A model generated the notes under the pieces. That model did not search any database. It was not told where the DNA came from and worked only from the letters and a program-made list of their open reading frames with translations. From Flaccisagitta enflata (taxonomy: Eukaryota > Chaetognatha > Sagittoidea > Aphragmophora), in the NCBI GenBank assembly GCA_965153355.1, contig OZ231127.1, positions 55,428,001 to 55,492,000 of the forward strand: a DNA stretch of 64,000 bases, read 5' to 3'. A program made the translations under genes and the position numbers. Positions 1 through 9,173 of this stretch are shown here, in pieces. The first letter of the stretch is position 1. Each line of letters begins with the position of its first letter.

Positions 1-12
1 AATTCATCCACC

Positions 13-489
13 ATGCGGGCTTCTTTGGCGGGTAGATCTTTGGATCGTATTTTCATGGAGGGTGATGATGGCCACGTCAATGACGGACTGAAAGGCGGAG
101 ATTTGCTGCGAGGCATTTCAACGCCTCCACCGCGTCTCAGTCGAAATCGTCGTCGTCATCAACTTTCTCAAGTCCATTGCTCTATTCCACCTTTTCATTG
201 CTCCTCATCTCGACGACGTCTTCCATCTCCGCCTCTCGATGAAAATCGGAATAACGATAATAATCCGTTTTCCTCATCCAAGGCCAACTCATCAACGCTG
301 GCTCAAGTGCGTGTCCATAGGAATGGGCGCCGCAACCGGAAGGCGCTGTTTCTTGTCTTCATCGTTGGGCTGTATCTGGCATTCGGCTCTTTTGTGTTCA
401 GCGGCTTCGAGTTGGAAGAAGAATTGAAGAGGATCAATCAAACAAATTCTATTCGCGCGAAAGATGAACAAGTCTTGAAGAAATTTTGG
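13..489 (+). CDS. TASK-type K2P potassium channel, exon 1 (N-terminal tail, M1)
   Basis: First of five linked exons (13-489, 1147-1384, 1647-1822, 2033-2245, 4961-5095; 413 codons) of a two-pore-domain potassium leak channel, a plasma-membrane protein that works as a dimer and sets resting potential. This exon gives 159 residues: a basic, Ser/Pro-rich cytoplasmic tail (1-110), then membrane helix M1 (about 111-131, ALFLVFIVGLYLAFGSFVF), then the start of the extracellular cap with an N-glycosylation site NQT at 142-144. It ends at a good donor (TTTTGG/gtgaga) in phase 0. The frame is open to the window edge, so ATG 13 is the first visible start, and a further upstream exon is possible; ATG 55 is an alternative. 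The cap has no cysteine, unlike TWIK/TREK channels, which fits TASK. Confidence 0.88.
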
Positions 490-1146
490 GTGAGAAAACC
501 AAGACACATTTTAAGTATTCGCTGTTCTCTACAAAGGCTTCGTCCTATGTTAGTTCTGTTTCTTTCTTTGATTCTTTGCCCCTTTTTTAGTCGCGGACAC
601 GCGACTCTACACCTTGCTGTGTCGGTCGGTCGGTAGGTCGGTCCGTCGGTCGGTCCGTCGGTCCGTCACATTTTTGAATTCCAAGCGGTTTTTGCAGTAC
701 TGCTCCTGCCCAACCGTCCGCGACTGGATTGCCGTGTATCTGGCCTTGTTGAGATGCGTTGTCACATTTTTATAGATCTGTTTGTTGGTCTATAACCCAT
801 TTTATCAAAATCCGTCCAAAGTTTGACTTATCACTTATCTCTGACTAACATGATCTAACATGCACCAATGTATATTTATTTATTGATTCAACTGAAATTT
901 TAATTTTTCATACGAAAAAGATTTTAGATATCCGTGAGCTCAATCAACTATTGCGCTGTCTGTCTGTCTGTCTAACTGTGTGTCTCTGTCTTTTTACCGG
1001 AACTTTTCAGATTAGATAATACAACCCGCTGCATCGTCATTCATTTAATTGTAATAATTGAATTCCAGGTATCCGCGCTTAATTTTCATTTACTCAGATT
1101 TCTCCATATTTATCTTCTTTTTTTTTTTTTTTGAATTTCTGTTCAG
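490..1146 (+). other. K2P intron 1 with a hairpin-tag element
   Basis: Phase-0 intron, gtgaga...ctgttcag. Holds a hairpin-tag element at 588-750, AT-rich unique sequence and a short T-tract before the acceptor. Nothing coding seen. Confidence 0.85.
588..750 (-). mobile_element. hairpin-tag element, AGTCGCG class
   Basis: Hairpin AGTCGCG-GACA-CGCGACT at 589-606, then a GGTCSGTC tract, then TGCTCCTGCCCA. The far end has GTCCGCGACT, the reverse complement of hairpin bases AGTCGCGGAC, and closes with GGCCTTGTT. It lies in K2P intron 1. Confidence 0.8.
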
Positions 1147-1384
1147 AGAGATCATGGTATCAATGAAAACGATTCTGACTGGAAGGATTTCACCGAGATT
1201 CTTCTCAAACTGCAAAATATAAACCGGGCATTTGGCGAAAAAGGCGACAATGACAACGACATTTTCAAAATTAGATTTCAAAGAATGTTCCACTATTTGG
1301 AGGAAAAAGACACGAGTACAAACACGGATCGGTGGTCGTTTATTGGCTCCTTCTATTTCGCTCTAACTGTCATCACCACCATTG
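1147..1384 (+). CDS. K2P channel exon 2 (extracellular cap and pore helix 1)
   Basis: Begins after a clear acceptor (ctgttcag) in phase 0 and ends inside the first Gly codon of the selectivity filter (ACCACCATTG/gtgagt, phase 1). It encodes residues 160-238: a charged cap region with FQRMFHYLEE, then DRWSFIGSFYFALTVITTI, the pore-helix pattern of K2P channels. No stop interrupts the frame. The phase-1 intron splitting the first Gly of GYG is, to my knowledge, an intron position shared by many K2P genes. Confidence 0.93.
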
Positions 1385-1646
1385 GTGAGTTATCCAAACT
1401 CTTGTGGGTGGTGGCCGGTGGGGAATAAAGACTGAAGATTCAGATTATGCCTTGGGGAGTCTGTTCGTGGGTCACTGCTTTTTCCGTGTTTCGGTTTGTT
1501 TGTTTTGTTTTTTTTTTGCAGAATTTTATTTGATTTTTTTTTTGCATCACTGCTTCAGCCCACTCAACAAAATGGCGCCCGCATTCCTAAACATTCTAAT
1601 TGTATACATACCTTTTATCATTCCCTAATTTTTTTGCATTTTCAAG

Positions 1647-1822
1647 GTTACGGCCATATGGCCCCAACTACAAATGGCGGTAAGGCCTTTTGCATCGCCT
1701 ACGCCCTCTTTGGTATTCCACTTGGAATGGTCGTCTTTCAGCATATCGGAGAAAGGCTCAACTATCTGTCAAAGTTCATCATCGGACGGGCTAAAAAAAT
1801 GTTCAAAACGAAAGACAAGATG
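1647..1822 (+). CDS. K2P channel exon 3 (filter 1, M2)
   Basis: Completes the first filter as TTIGYG (236-241), followed at once by His242 in GYGHMAP. In vertebrate TASK channels the His at this place (His98) is the external pH sensor, so proton sensitivity is inferred here. M2 follows (about 252-272) with the family signature YALFGIPLGMVVFQ and IGERLN at its end, then the start of the basic M2-M3 linker (RAKKMFKTKDKM). The acceptor is ttttcaag/GTTACGG; the donor is GACAAGATG/gtacgt in phase 0. The donor runs directly into a long GT repeat. Confidence 0.94.
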
Positions 1823-2032
<210 letters not shown>

Positions 2033-2245
2033 GTAACTCCGGTTCATCAGTGCATGTTCATGTCATGCACGTTGATCCTAACCTTGTCGTTGGGAACATG
2101 GCTTGTTTGTCGGGAGGAGCGGCGAGATTTATTTACCAGCTTCTACAATTGCTTCATGACAATTACGACTGTCGGTTTTGGAGATCCGGTTGGACTTCTG
2201 CCTTTTGCTCCGATTGATGAAGTCGAAGGAGAGCAGAAAATGGAG
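2033..2245 (+). CDS. K2P channel exon 4 (M3, pore loop 2)
   Basis: 71 codons in phase 0 on both sides (residues 298-368). M3 is about 303-320 (CMFMSCTLILTLSLGTWLV). Pore helix 2 and filter 2 read FYNCFMTITTVGFGD, with TTVGFG at 342-347. The start is fixed by an in-frame TAG at 2030-2032 whose AG is itself the acceptor (cccatag/GTAACTCC); a second phase-0 acceptor at 2050 would drop six residues. The donor is non-canonical: ATGGAG/gcaagt, a GC-type donor with otherwise perfect consensus. No GT donor in frame fits the next exon as well. Confidence 0.9.
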
Positions 2246-2586
2246 GCAAGTACTTTTTAGAATTAATTGACACTCTCTAATTAACATTCTCTAATAATAA
2301 ATGTTACCATATTTTGATTATTTTCATTAATTAGCGCCCCCTATACTTAGCGGCTCCCTCTTCTTGGTTAATCCAATATTTCTAGAAATGAGGTTTTTTA
2401 TTGTGTTTTTCTTTTTCTTTTGCTTTTTGCTTGTTTTTCTTACTTCATTTGTGGCGCTAATTAGGGGGTATAAAAGCTGAAAAGGCATGTACATATACAT
2501 TCTTATTTGGATAATTGTATGAGTTTTATATAGGATGAATTGTTGCACACATCACATACGGTATATGTATTTGTCATCCATAGTCA

Positions 2587-3630
2587 TACAATGCGGCGCA
2601 AAAAAAAGTTTTATAGCAAAAGACATAACCTTTTTACTATTTTTCTTTATTATCAATAATTTATACTTTAATACTTGAATGAACCTCAACAGTTTGACTA
2701 GAAAGTGAAAAATGGTGCAGTATCGAAAAAAATAAGTTGCAAGGGTGTTTCTGAGGTTTCATCACCTAAATGCCTTAAAATCTATTGAAAGCAAACACTG
2801 TGTTTAACTAGTTTTTGCTTAATGTGGGTCAGAACCATAGAAAATTCATGGCGGTTTGAAAGCTCTGCAAATCTTCAAAATGAGACGTTGTTGGTCACTG
2901 TAGCTTTATTTGTTTAGAAATGGCAAAGTTTTGAAGAAAAAAAATCATTGATTGAAAAAAAATGCTCACTTCATTTTCCTCCAATGAGCAATTTTAATTT
3001 TTCCATTTTTGTTAATGATGCAGCTCAGGATTGTCTAAGCTACTTATTATCCATGAGCAAATTAAAGAGCTTCAAATTTTCTTTAAAATGGCGCCAAGAA
3101 CAAATTTCTAACTCAATGCATTTAATTTTGATGTTAGAATAAAGATAACCCATGAAAATCACCTAGTGAATTTCCAAATTCTTTAACACCTGTCTTCATC
3201 CTTATGCCATTTCTAATCGGATAGAGCTAGGACATCCAGCAAGGTCTCATTCGAAAGATCTTTCACAGAGCTTCAAAATGGTCATGGATTTTGCTATGTT
3301 TTTCTCATTGCTTGGATATGAAACACTGACTGACAAGTAGTTCGCTTTTTTCTCTTTGCCATAGTTAACTTTTTCCAAACTGATTTTTGAGATATCAACT
3401 TCTGTAACTTTCAAACCATTTGACTGACATAATTGTGCTTGGCAGCAAATGCTTTATTTTTTGAAGCTCTTTATTTTTATCATGAATTTTTATTTTTTTA
3501 ATTTTTATTTCTGTCATGAATTTATCATGAATTTTTTTATAATCTATTTTATAATCTATTTTTTATGATCTACTTATACCTGAAATATAACATGGAAAAG
3601 ACCTAAAACTTTTTTTTGCGCCGCACTGTA
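2587..3630. mobile_element. TA-flanked inverted-repeat element, about 1.04 kb
   Basis: Ends are TACAATGCGGCGCAAAAAAA on the left and, reverse-complemented, TACAGTGCGGCGCAAAAAAA on the right. The inverted repeat is about 28 bp with TA at both outer edges, as for Tc1/mariner-type insertions. The interior is AT-rich with no transposase-sized frame, so it is non-autonomous. Confidence 0.8.
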
Positions 3631-3718
3631 CATACGAAGATATATTGCAGGCCTGTATATCATTGAGTTTTCCCCCTCTCCCGGTAGGGGGGAGGGATCA
3701 AAGGGTTTGGAGTTGGGG

Positions 3719-3999
3719 AAACAAGGCCAAGTTATGGCCAATAAGTGCGCCTCGCTTGATTCAAAATTTGTGAATGAACGTTTTGAATGAATGAATGAAT
3801 GAATGAATGAATGAATGAATAAAAGAATGAAAATGATCGTGGTGAGGCATGAGAAGTGATAGTAATGAAGAAAGACGACAGAATTGGCCGTTTGGAGCGT
3901 TATAAACGTTTGCGTTACCAACCGACCGACCGACCGACCAACCGACCGACCGACCAACGGACATGACCTCTTATAGAAGTGCGAGGACGCACTTAAAAA
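3719..3999 (+). mobile_element. hairpin-tag element, AAGTGCG class with (GAAT)n core
   Basis: Starts AACAAGGCCAAGTTATGGCC, has the tag AAGTGCGCCTCGCTT, a GAAT repeat (about 3782-3822), an ACCGACCGACC tract, then ACCTCTTATAG and the hairpin AAGTGCG-AGGA-CGCACTT (3977-3994) followed by AAAAAG. Confidence 0.85.
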
Positions 4000-4374
4000 G
4001 GGGGAAAAAAGAGAAAAAAAGAAAATTTGGGGAAAATATAACTTTTGACAGTACCGAATCATAAAAATTAGTTAGTAAAACACAATTAAACACTGTTTAA
4101 ACTTTGACTACACTGTTTTATGGCTTTATGGGGAAGAAAATCATAGATTTTAAAAAGCGACTCAATTATATACACCCCTGATATATTTGGTAAAATGCTT
4201 TGTTTGATGGTAAAATGCTTTGTTTGACTTTTATTTTCATTTTAAAACCTGGGCCTTCTTTCATTAGTATAGTGAAAGCGAAGTTTTTGGAAAAAGCTAA
4301 TCTTTAAAAAAATTTTTGCCCAAGATATGCTTTTTTTCAGATTCTAGCCTCTATATCTAGCCCCTATATCTAGC

Positions 4375-4778
4375 CCCTATATCCCACCCTTAGGCTCAAA
4401 TCCCAGGCTCAAGGCTCCAATCTCAGCCTCAAGGCTCAAATCCCAGCCTCATGGCACAAAACCAAGCTTCAAGGCTCAAATACCAGTTTCAAGGCTTACA
4501 TCCCAGCCTCAAGGCTCACATTCCAGCCACATGGCTCAAATCCCAGCATCTTGGCTCAAATCAGTCTTGAGGCTCAAATCCCTGCCTCAAGGCTCAAATC
4601 CAAGCCTGGTGGCTCAAATCCCAGCTTTGAGACTCAAATCCCAGTCAAAAACCTCAACTTACTAAGTATAGGTCATTGGTTTCTTCGGGGCCGCTGCGCT
4701 GCCCCTCTCTCCATCATACATCTACATACACTGACAAGGGGGCAACGGGTACCACTGACCATCTAATGCTTTTGCGAC
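4375..4778 (+). mobile_element. GGGCAGCGG-family minisatellite element (right end)
   Basis: A minisatellite of about 15-20 bp units (CCTCAAGGCTCAAATCCCAG) from about 4375 to 4650, then AGGTCATTGG, TTCGGGGCCGCTGC and the family's outer end (CGGGTACCACTGACCATCTA, then ATGCTTTTGCGACT). The left inverted end seen in other copies is missing. Confidence 0.7.
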
Positions 4779-4788
4779 TTTTTTTCTG

Positions 4789-4960
4789 AACGAGTCTGAT
4801 TATGTGATTTTCATGATGGTGATAGCTTGACCCATGTTATTTTTTTTTCCTGAACTCCATTGCTTTTTTTTCAGAACGAGTCTGATTACGTGATTTTCGT
4901 GATGGTGATAGCTTGACCCATGTTGTTTTTTCTTCCTGAAGTTCATTGCTTATTTTTCAG
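4789..4960 (+). repeat. two 86-bp tandem duplicates of the exon-5 acceptor
   Basis: Units begin at 4789 and 4875, and the real exon at 4961 is the third start. Each unit carries the first 40 bases of exon 5 (ACGAGTCTGATTATGTGATT and on) plus the 46 bases before its acceptor. Unit 2 is preceded by its own ttttttttcag; reading from there reaches an in-frame TGA after 13 codons. Confidence 0.92.
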
Positions 4961-5095
4961 GACGAGTCTGATTATGTGATTTTCGTGATGGTGATAGCTT
5001 TCATCATATTCAGTCTTGTGGTGTTTTCTGCTTTTGTCAACGAGTTCCTGGTTTTGCAATTGTGGGTTCGACTGGATCACAATTCACACCAAAAG
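4961..5095 (+). CDS. K2P channel exon 5 (M4)
   Basis: 45 codons, phase 0 to phase 0 (residues 369-413). It contains M4 (about 374-397, YVIFVMVIAFIIFSLVVFSAF) followed by NEFLVLQLWV, equivalent to the GAFLN-LVVLRF region at the end of M4 in TASK channels. The acceptor is tatttttcag/GACGAG and the donor CAAAAG/gtgaat. The 86 bases just upstream are a tandem duplicate of this exon's acceptor and first 40 bases, preceded by another. The exon joins exon 4 without a frame break; the linker between filter 2 and M4 is somewhat longer than in vertebrate TASK. Confidence 0.92.
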
Positions 5096-5233
5096 GTGAA
5101 TCTCTACCTAAACCCCTAAGCCTAATAAGTGATAACCCATAGTTCAATACTTCAATTATATCGCGACCCCCTTCACCAAAACATTCTCGCTCTCATTGAC
5201 AGACGGTATCATATCATATTGGGGAGCACTGAC

Positions 5234-6291
5234 CAGGCGTGCTTTTTATGGAGTAGCGGGTAGCGCCGCTACTCGGAATGATATGGGCGCCTCTCGGAAG
5301 ATCTCAAATGAAGAAGAAGATAAAAAAAAGAAGAAGAAGAAGAAGAAGAAGAAGAAGAAGAAGAAGAAGAAGAAGAAGAAGAAGAAGAAGAAGAAGAAGA
5401 AGAAGAAGAAGAAGAAGAATGAGGAAGAATGAGGAAGAGGAAAGAGATAAGGGAACATTTGGGGACATGATACGTTGCATATACTTGCATCCCGTTTCAC
5501 TTGCTCACCATCTTTATTCCCTTCAGCCTCATTAACTATAGCAGCTCCTCAAAATTTTCATCTTTACTCAGAGCCAATAGTTTCTAGGCGGGATAGATCC
5601 ACCGCCTTCCAAAAATGCCCCCGGAAGGTAATCCAGAAGGTTGTCATCGTATCTAGTTTTGCTGTTGTAAGTAATAAATTACTGGTTATTTGTGAATTTG
5701 TAAATTTGATTAAAGTTGAGACTCAAACAATCTTCATCAACGTTATTTAACGTGGTGCAATAAAACAATCTTAGAAATCAAGGATTTTTATTTCTTAATG
5801 ATGCAACTCACAACAGAGTAAGGTGTTGATGAATCTGAGACGATGTTACATTATTTTGAATACTAAAGAAACCTTGCTACTGCAATATGCAAATAAGCTC
5901 CTCATATCGCGTTTGAGATACAGAGTTACATAAAGTGCCTCTGTATGACCATGGTCATCTTGTCACTCAGGTGAGGATGAATAGATATTTTTTGGGCTGA
6001 TTTTTGTCAGAGCGTGATGAATTAACTGGCTAGCATCTTTTAAGAACCGTTATATAAGATCCAATATACATGGAAAAAAATCAGTTTTCGCCTCATTTTT
6101 TTTCAAATATTGACCTCAGCTTGTTTTTTTGGACCTTGGATATCCTGTAGCAAAATTTTTTGAAGTTATAGAAAACTCATATTTTACCCCTCACGGTAAT
6201 TAGCCTTTATGAAAAGAATATGACAGACAAGTCGGAATATTTAAAGGGAAAATATATGCTACCCGGAACGAAAGAAGTAAAAGCACGCCTG
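5234..6291. mobile_element. hAT-like non-autonomous element with 8-bp target duplication
   Basis: Termini CAGGCGTGCTTTT and AAAAGCACGCCTG are inverted, and GCACTGAC is repeated exactly on each side (5226-5233, 6292-6299), as expected for hAT insertions. The 1,058-bp interior holds a GAA repeat (about 5325-5418) and AT-rich sequence. No transposase was recognised. Confidence 0.85.
5325..5420 (+). repeat. (GAA)n microsatellite
   Basis: About 30 copies, inside the hAT-like element. Confidence 0.95.
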
Positions 6292-6349
6292 GCACTGACC
6301 ATCTCACGTATGCAAGCAAAAACAAGGCCATGACACGTATTATCATCAT

Positions 6350-6982
6350 TAAAAAATCTCAGGATTATGTCAAAATTGTGGGATTTTACCGTCCATCCCA
6401 TTTTAGACCAATTTCGACCCCAGGAATCCAAATCTGCAGTCAAAAATGGTCTCAGGTCAATATTTCGATAGGCTACAGCTACATTTTTCAGGTCAAAATA
6501 CTATATAAGGTCAAATTTTCAAAATTGGAAATTTGTCAATCTGATTGCAGATTCAAAATCCTTGCAAAAAACTGTGTGAAGAAAGTGTCTTTCTTTTTTC
6601 AAAATTTTGATTAGAACATAGTCAAAATTAACATTATCCGTCAAAATTAGGCCAAATTTAGACAAAAGAGCAAATTTACTCTATTTTGAATGTTTAACGC
6701 TAATTTTGACTATGTTCCAATCAAAATTTCAAAAAAAGAAAGATATTTTTTTTCTAATAGTTTTTTCCAAGGATTTTGAATCTGCAATCAGATTGACAAA
6801 TTTTCAACTTTGAAAATTTGACCTTATATAGTAATTTGACCTGGGAAATGCAGCCGTAGCCTATCGAAATATTGACCTGAGAACATTTCTGACTGCAGTT
6901 TTGGATTCCTTGGGTTAAAACTGGTCTAGTATGGGATGGACGGTAAAATATCCCAATTTTGACATAATCCTGAGATTTTTTA
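6350..6982. mobile_element. fold-back element, arms about 290 bp
   Basis: Left TAAAAAATCTCAGGATTATG and right CATAATCCTGAGATTTTTTA pair, and similarity continues inward through GGTCAATATTTCGATAGGCT and its complement to a short AT-rich centre near 6660-6700. No protein is supported; frames in the arms mirror each other. Confidence 0.85.
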
Positions 6983-7083
6983 TTATCATCATTTACCACT
7001 TCTCCAAAACACACCCTCAGCTAGAGCAACGGATTATAAATGCTGATCATGCTGATACAACTCAACTCATGCAAATTTCATGA

Positions 7084-7345
7084 CTAAAGGGGTTTACGCA
7101 TTGGGCATATCATCTTGATATTATCTTGATATTCCCTCTGTAAAATCTCAATAATTTTCCCAATGCGAAAACCCCTAATGTCAGTTTCGGTCGGGCCAAT
7201 GTATGAAACGCCAATCATCTCAAGAGTATCATCATCTCGAAGATTCGTTGTCTGACCACTCTGAAGCCATTCATCGAAAGATTTCCGGATCTTGTCGTCA
7301 ACTGCATCCGACAAAACGAATTCAATTCCGTGGCCGGCGATACTC
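7084..7345 (-). CDS. unrecognised short coding-like segment, possible terminal exon
   Basis: An open frame of about 85 codons ending at TAG (7084-7086), with composition unlike the surrounding repeats: DDKIRKSFDEWLQSGQ near the start, DDDTLEMIGVSYIGPTETDI in the middle and GFRIGKIIEILQREYQDN near the end. I do not recognise the family. The upstream edge lacks a pyrimidine-rich acceptor (only gatcaag), so the start is unknown. It could be a terminal exon of a minus-strand gene or a relic of a mobile-element protein. Confidence 0.35.
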
Positions 7346-7476
7346 TCTTGATCTAAACTTTTCTAACTAATCACGCAGACGATGGATGTGTCTGGGCCAA
7401 ACTGAGTGGCGGCTGCATGGGACCCGTTGAATTTGCCATAAGTGCACTGTTGGCCCTAATTAGATATGAGTTCAAA

Positions 7477-7675
7477 ACAAGGCCGGATACACGGCTACCC
7501 CAGTCGCATGCGGGTGGGCAGGGGCTGTGTTTGATGTCACTTGATCATTTGGGCAGGAGCAGTGAGGCCAAAGAACGCAAAAAAACAAAAAAAGTTAAGT
7601 GTGACGGACCGACGGATGAATCGACGGACGGACCGACAAAGCGTGGGTGTAGAGTTGCGTAGCACGCGACTAAAA
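7477..7675 (+). mobile_element. hairpin-tag element, AGTCGCG class
   Basis: ACAAGGCCGGATACACGGCT, tag AGTCGCATGCGGG, GGGCAGGAGCAGTGAGGCC, a GACGGACC tract, then GTAGAGTTGCGTAGCACGCG ACTAAAAA. Confidence 0.85.
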
Positions 7676-7739
7676 ATCCCCGATAGTAGTGACTTGTATG
7701 AGTAGCTAAAATTCATAGTGGAGAATTGTTAACCCTGAA

Positions 7740-8136
7740 AACAAAATTTCCCTTGAAAATTTTTGAAAAAAAAATCAATAATAAGTACCAATTTTCTTGA
7801 ATATTTACATATAGATCTCAAGGATGTATCTATTTTGATTCAAGATTCAGAGTCTTTGTGAAATTTCCAATAATTTCACACTATATACTTTCATGAAAAA
7901 TGAGATTTTCACATTTTAGGCCACCGTTGCTTTCTTTGTAATGGTGGCACTGAAAATCAAAAGTTTGTCTATTGATACAGATATATAGTGCGACCTATCA
8001 AATGATTGGAAATTTTACCAGGGATATGAATCTTGAATCAGAAATTCAAAACAAGTAAATCCTTAGGTTTTATAGCACATATTTGAGAAATTCAAAAAGT
8101 TTTGGTGCTGTTGCAAAAATTTTGAAGGGAAATTTT
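7740..8136. mobile_element. imperfect fold-back, about 400 bp
   Basis: AAAATTTCCCTTGAAAATTT at the left is mirrored by AAATTTTGAAGGGAAATTTT at the right, with further inner matches around GATTCAAGATTCA. It directly abuts the next hairpin-tag element. Confidence 0.55.
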
Positions 8137-8335
8137 TAGTCGCGTGCTACGCGACTCTACACCCCGCTATGTCGGTCCGTCGGTTGGTCGGTCGGTCGGT
8201 TGGTCCCCTTTTCACTTTTTCGGCGCTTTTGAGCTTTTTGAGCATACGGCTCCTGCCCAGATGCCCTAGTGACCCTCTCCAGCACTGCTCCTCCCCACCC
8301 GCACGCGACTAGGGTAGCCGTGTATCCGGCCTTGT
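8137..8335 (-). mobile_element. hairpin-tag element, AGTCGCG class
   Basis: Reverse copy: TAGTCGCGTGCTACGCGACT at the left; CCCGCACGCGACT, then TAGCCGTGTATCCGGCC TTGTT at the right. GCACGCGACT is the complement of hairpin bases AGTCGCGTGC. Confidence 0.87.
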
Positions 8336-8737
8336 TTTTTAATAGTCAACTTCAATCCTCCACTATAAAATTTACTTACTAGTATACATCACTTCCTTTG
8401 AGGATTTTTTTCAACCCATATCCAATTAAGGCCCACTGTAAATTTATACTTATTTATACCTTTACACCATAAACCACTTTGTGTCGTGCCAATGGCATTG
8501 AAAAAAAAAGGCGATCCAAGTTTTGTTTTAAATTTGTATTACAATATCATCATGTGATTCATATGACATGAGAAATATCGAAGAAAAGACAATAATACTG
8601 TACTATCAATATGAGATCAATACTGAAGTAGAAAGAAGTAAAAGAGGAGGAAGTATAGGTTTTAAAAGCACTTGGATAGACATGATGTAAAATCTTTTTC
8701 AGTAGCCTCTTATCAGAAATAAGACAATTATACATTT

Positions 8738-9011
8738 TTAGATGCGTCCTCGCATCTCTATAATAGGCTGTGTCCGTTGGTTGGTTGGTTGGTTGGTTGG
8801 TCAGTCAGTCGGAAATGCATTCATTAAAACATCAAAACCAAACATTTTTTAACAGAAAAGTGGTTTTATCTCAGTAAAAAAAGCATACATCAAGTAAATC
8901 ATTCATTCAATCATTCATTCATTCACAAATGACATTCATTCATTAAAAAAACATTCATTCATAAAAAACGTTCATTCAAAGAGGACGCATCGTTGGCCTA
9001 CTTGGCCTTGT
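8738..9011 (-). mobile_element. hairpin-tag element, AGATGCG class with CATT core
   Basis: Reverse copy: hairpin AGATGCG-TCCT-CGCATCT (8740-8757), ATAATAGG, a GGTTGGTTGG tract, CATTCATT repeats, then GAGGACGCATC, the complement of GATGCGTCCTC in the hairpin, and GGCCTTGTT. Confidence 0.85.
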
Positions 9012-9030
9012 TATAGCTTTATAAGCTTAT

Positions 9031-9173
9031 TTTTGTCGCGGACACGCGACTCTACACCTTGCCGTGTCGGTCGGTATGTCGTTCCTTCCGTCACATTTTT
9101 AAATTTGAGCGATTTCGGCATTACTGCTCCTGCCCAACCGTCCACGACCGGATTGCCGTGTATCCGGCCTTGT
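9031..9173 (-). mobile_element. hairpin-tag element, AGTCGCG class (GGAC loop)
   Basis: Reverse copy starting GTCGCGGACACGCGACT with GTCCACGACC and CCGGCCTTGT at the other end. Like the copies at 588 and 58456 it has the GGAC loop and the CCTTGC variant. Confidence 0.8.

Larger units (their letters stand above)
2246..4960 (+). other. K2P intron 4 (GC-AG, 2.7 kb, repeat-laden)
   Basis: Starts with GC instead of GT (gcaagt) and ends tttttcag. Contains an inverted-repeat transposon (2587-3630), a GAATGA-type hairpin-tag element (3719-3999), a minisatellite element (about 4375-4778) and two 86-base duplicates of the exon-5 acceptor (4789-4960). Confidence 0.8.

Noticed and set aside
5527-5666. 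Channel exon 6 candidate
   Set aside because: Wrong phase for exon 5 at its best acceptor, and it lies inside a hAT-like element.
6207-7014. Two mirrored frames of about 86-94 codons
   Set aside because: They are the two arms of one fold-back element.
7388-7476. Plus-strand frame CVWAKLSGGCMGPVEF
   Set aside because: Coding-like but without a donor before the adjoining mobile element, and both strands are open.
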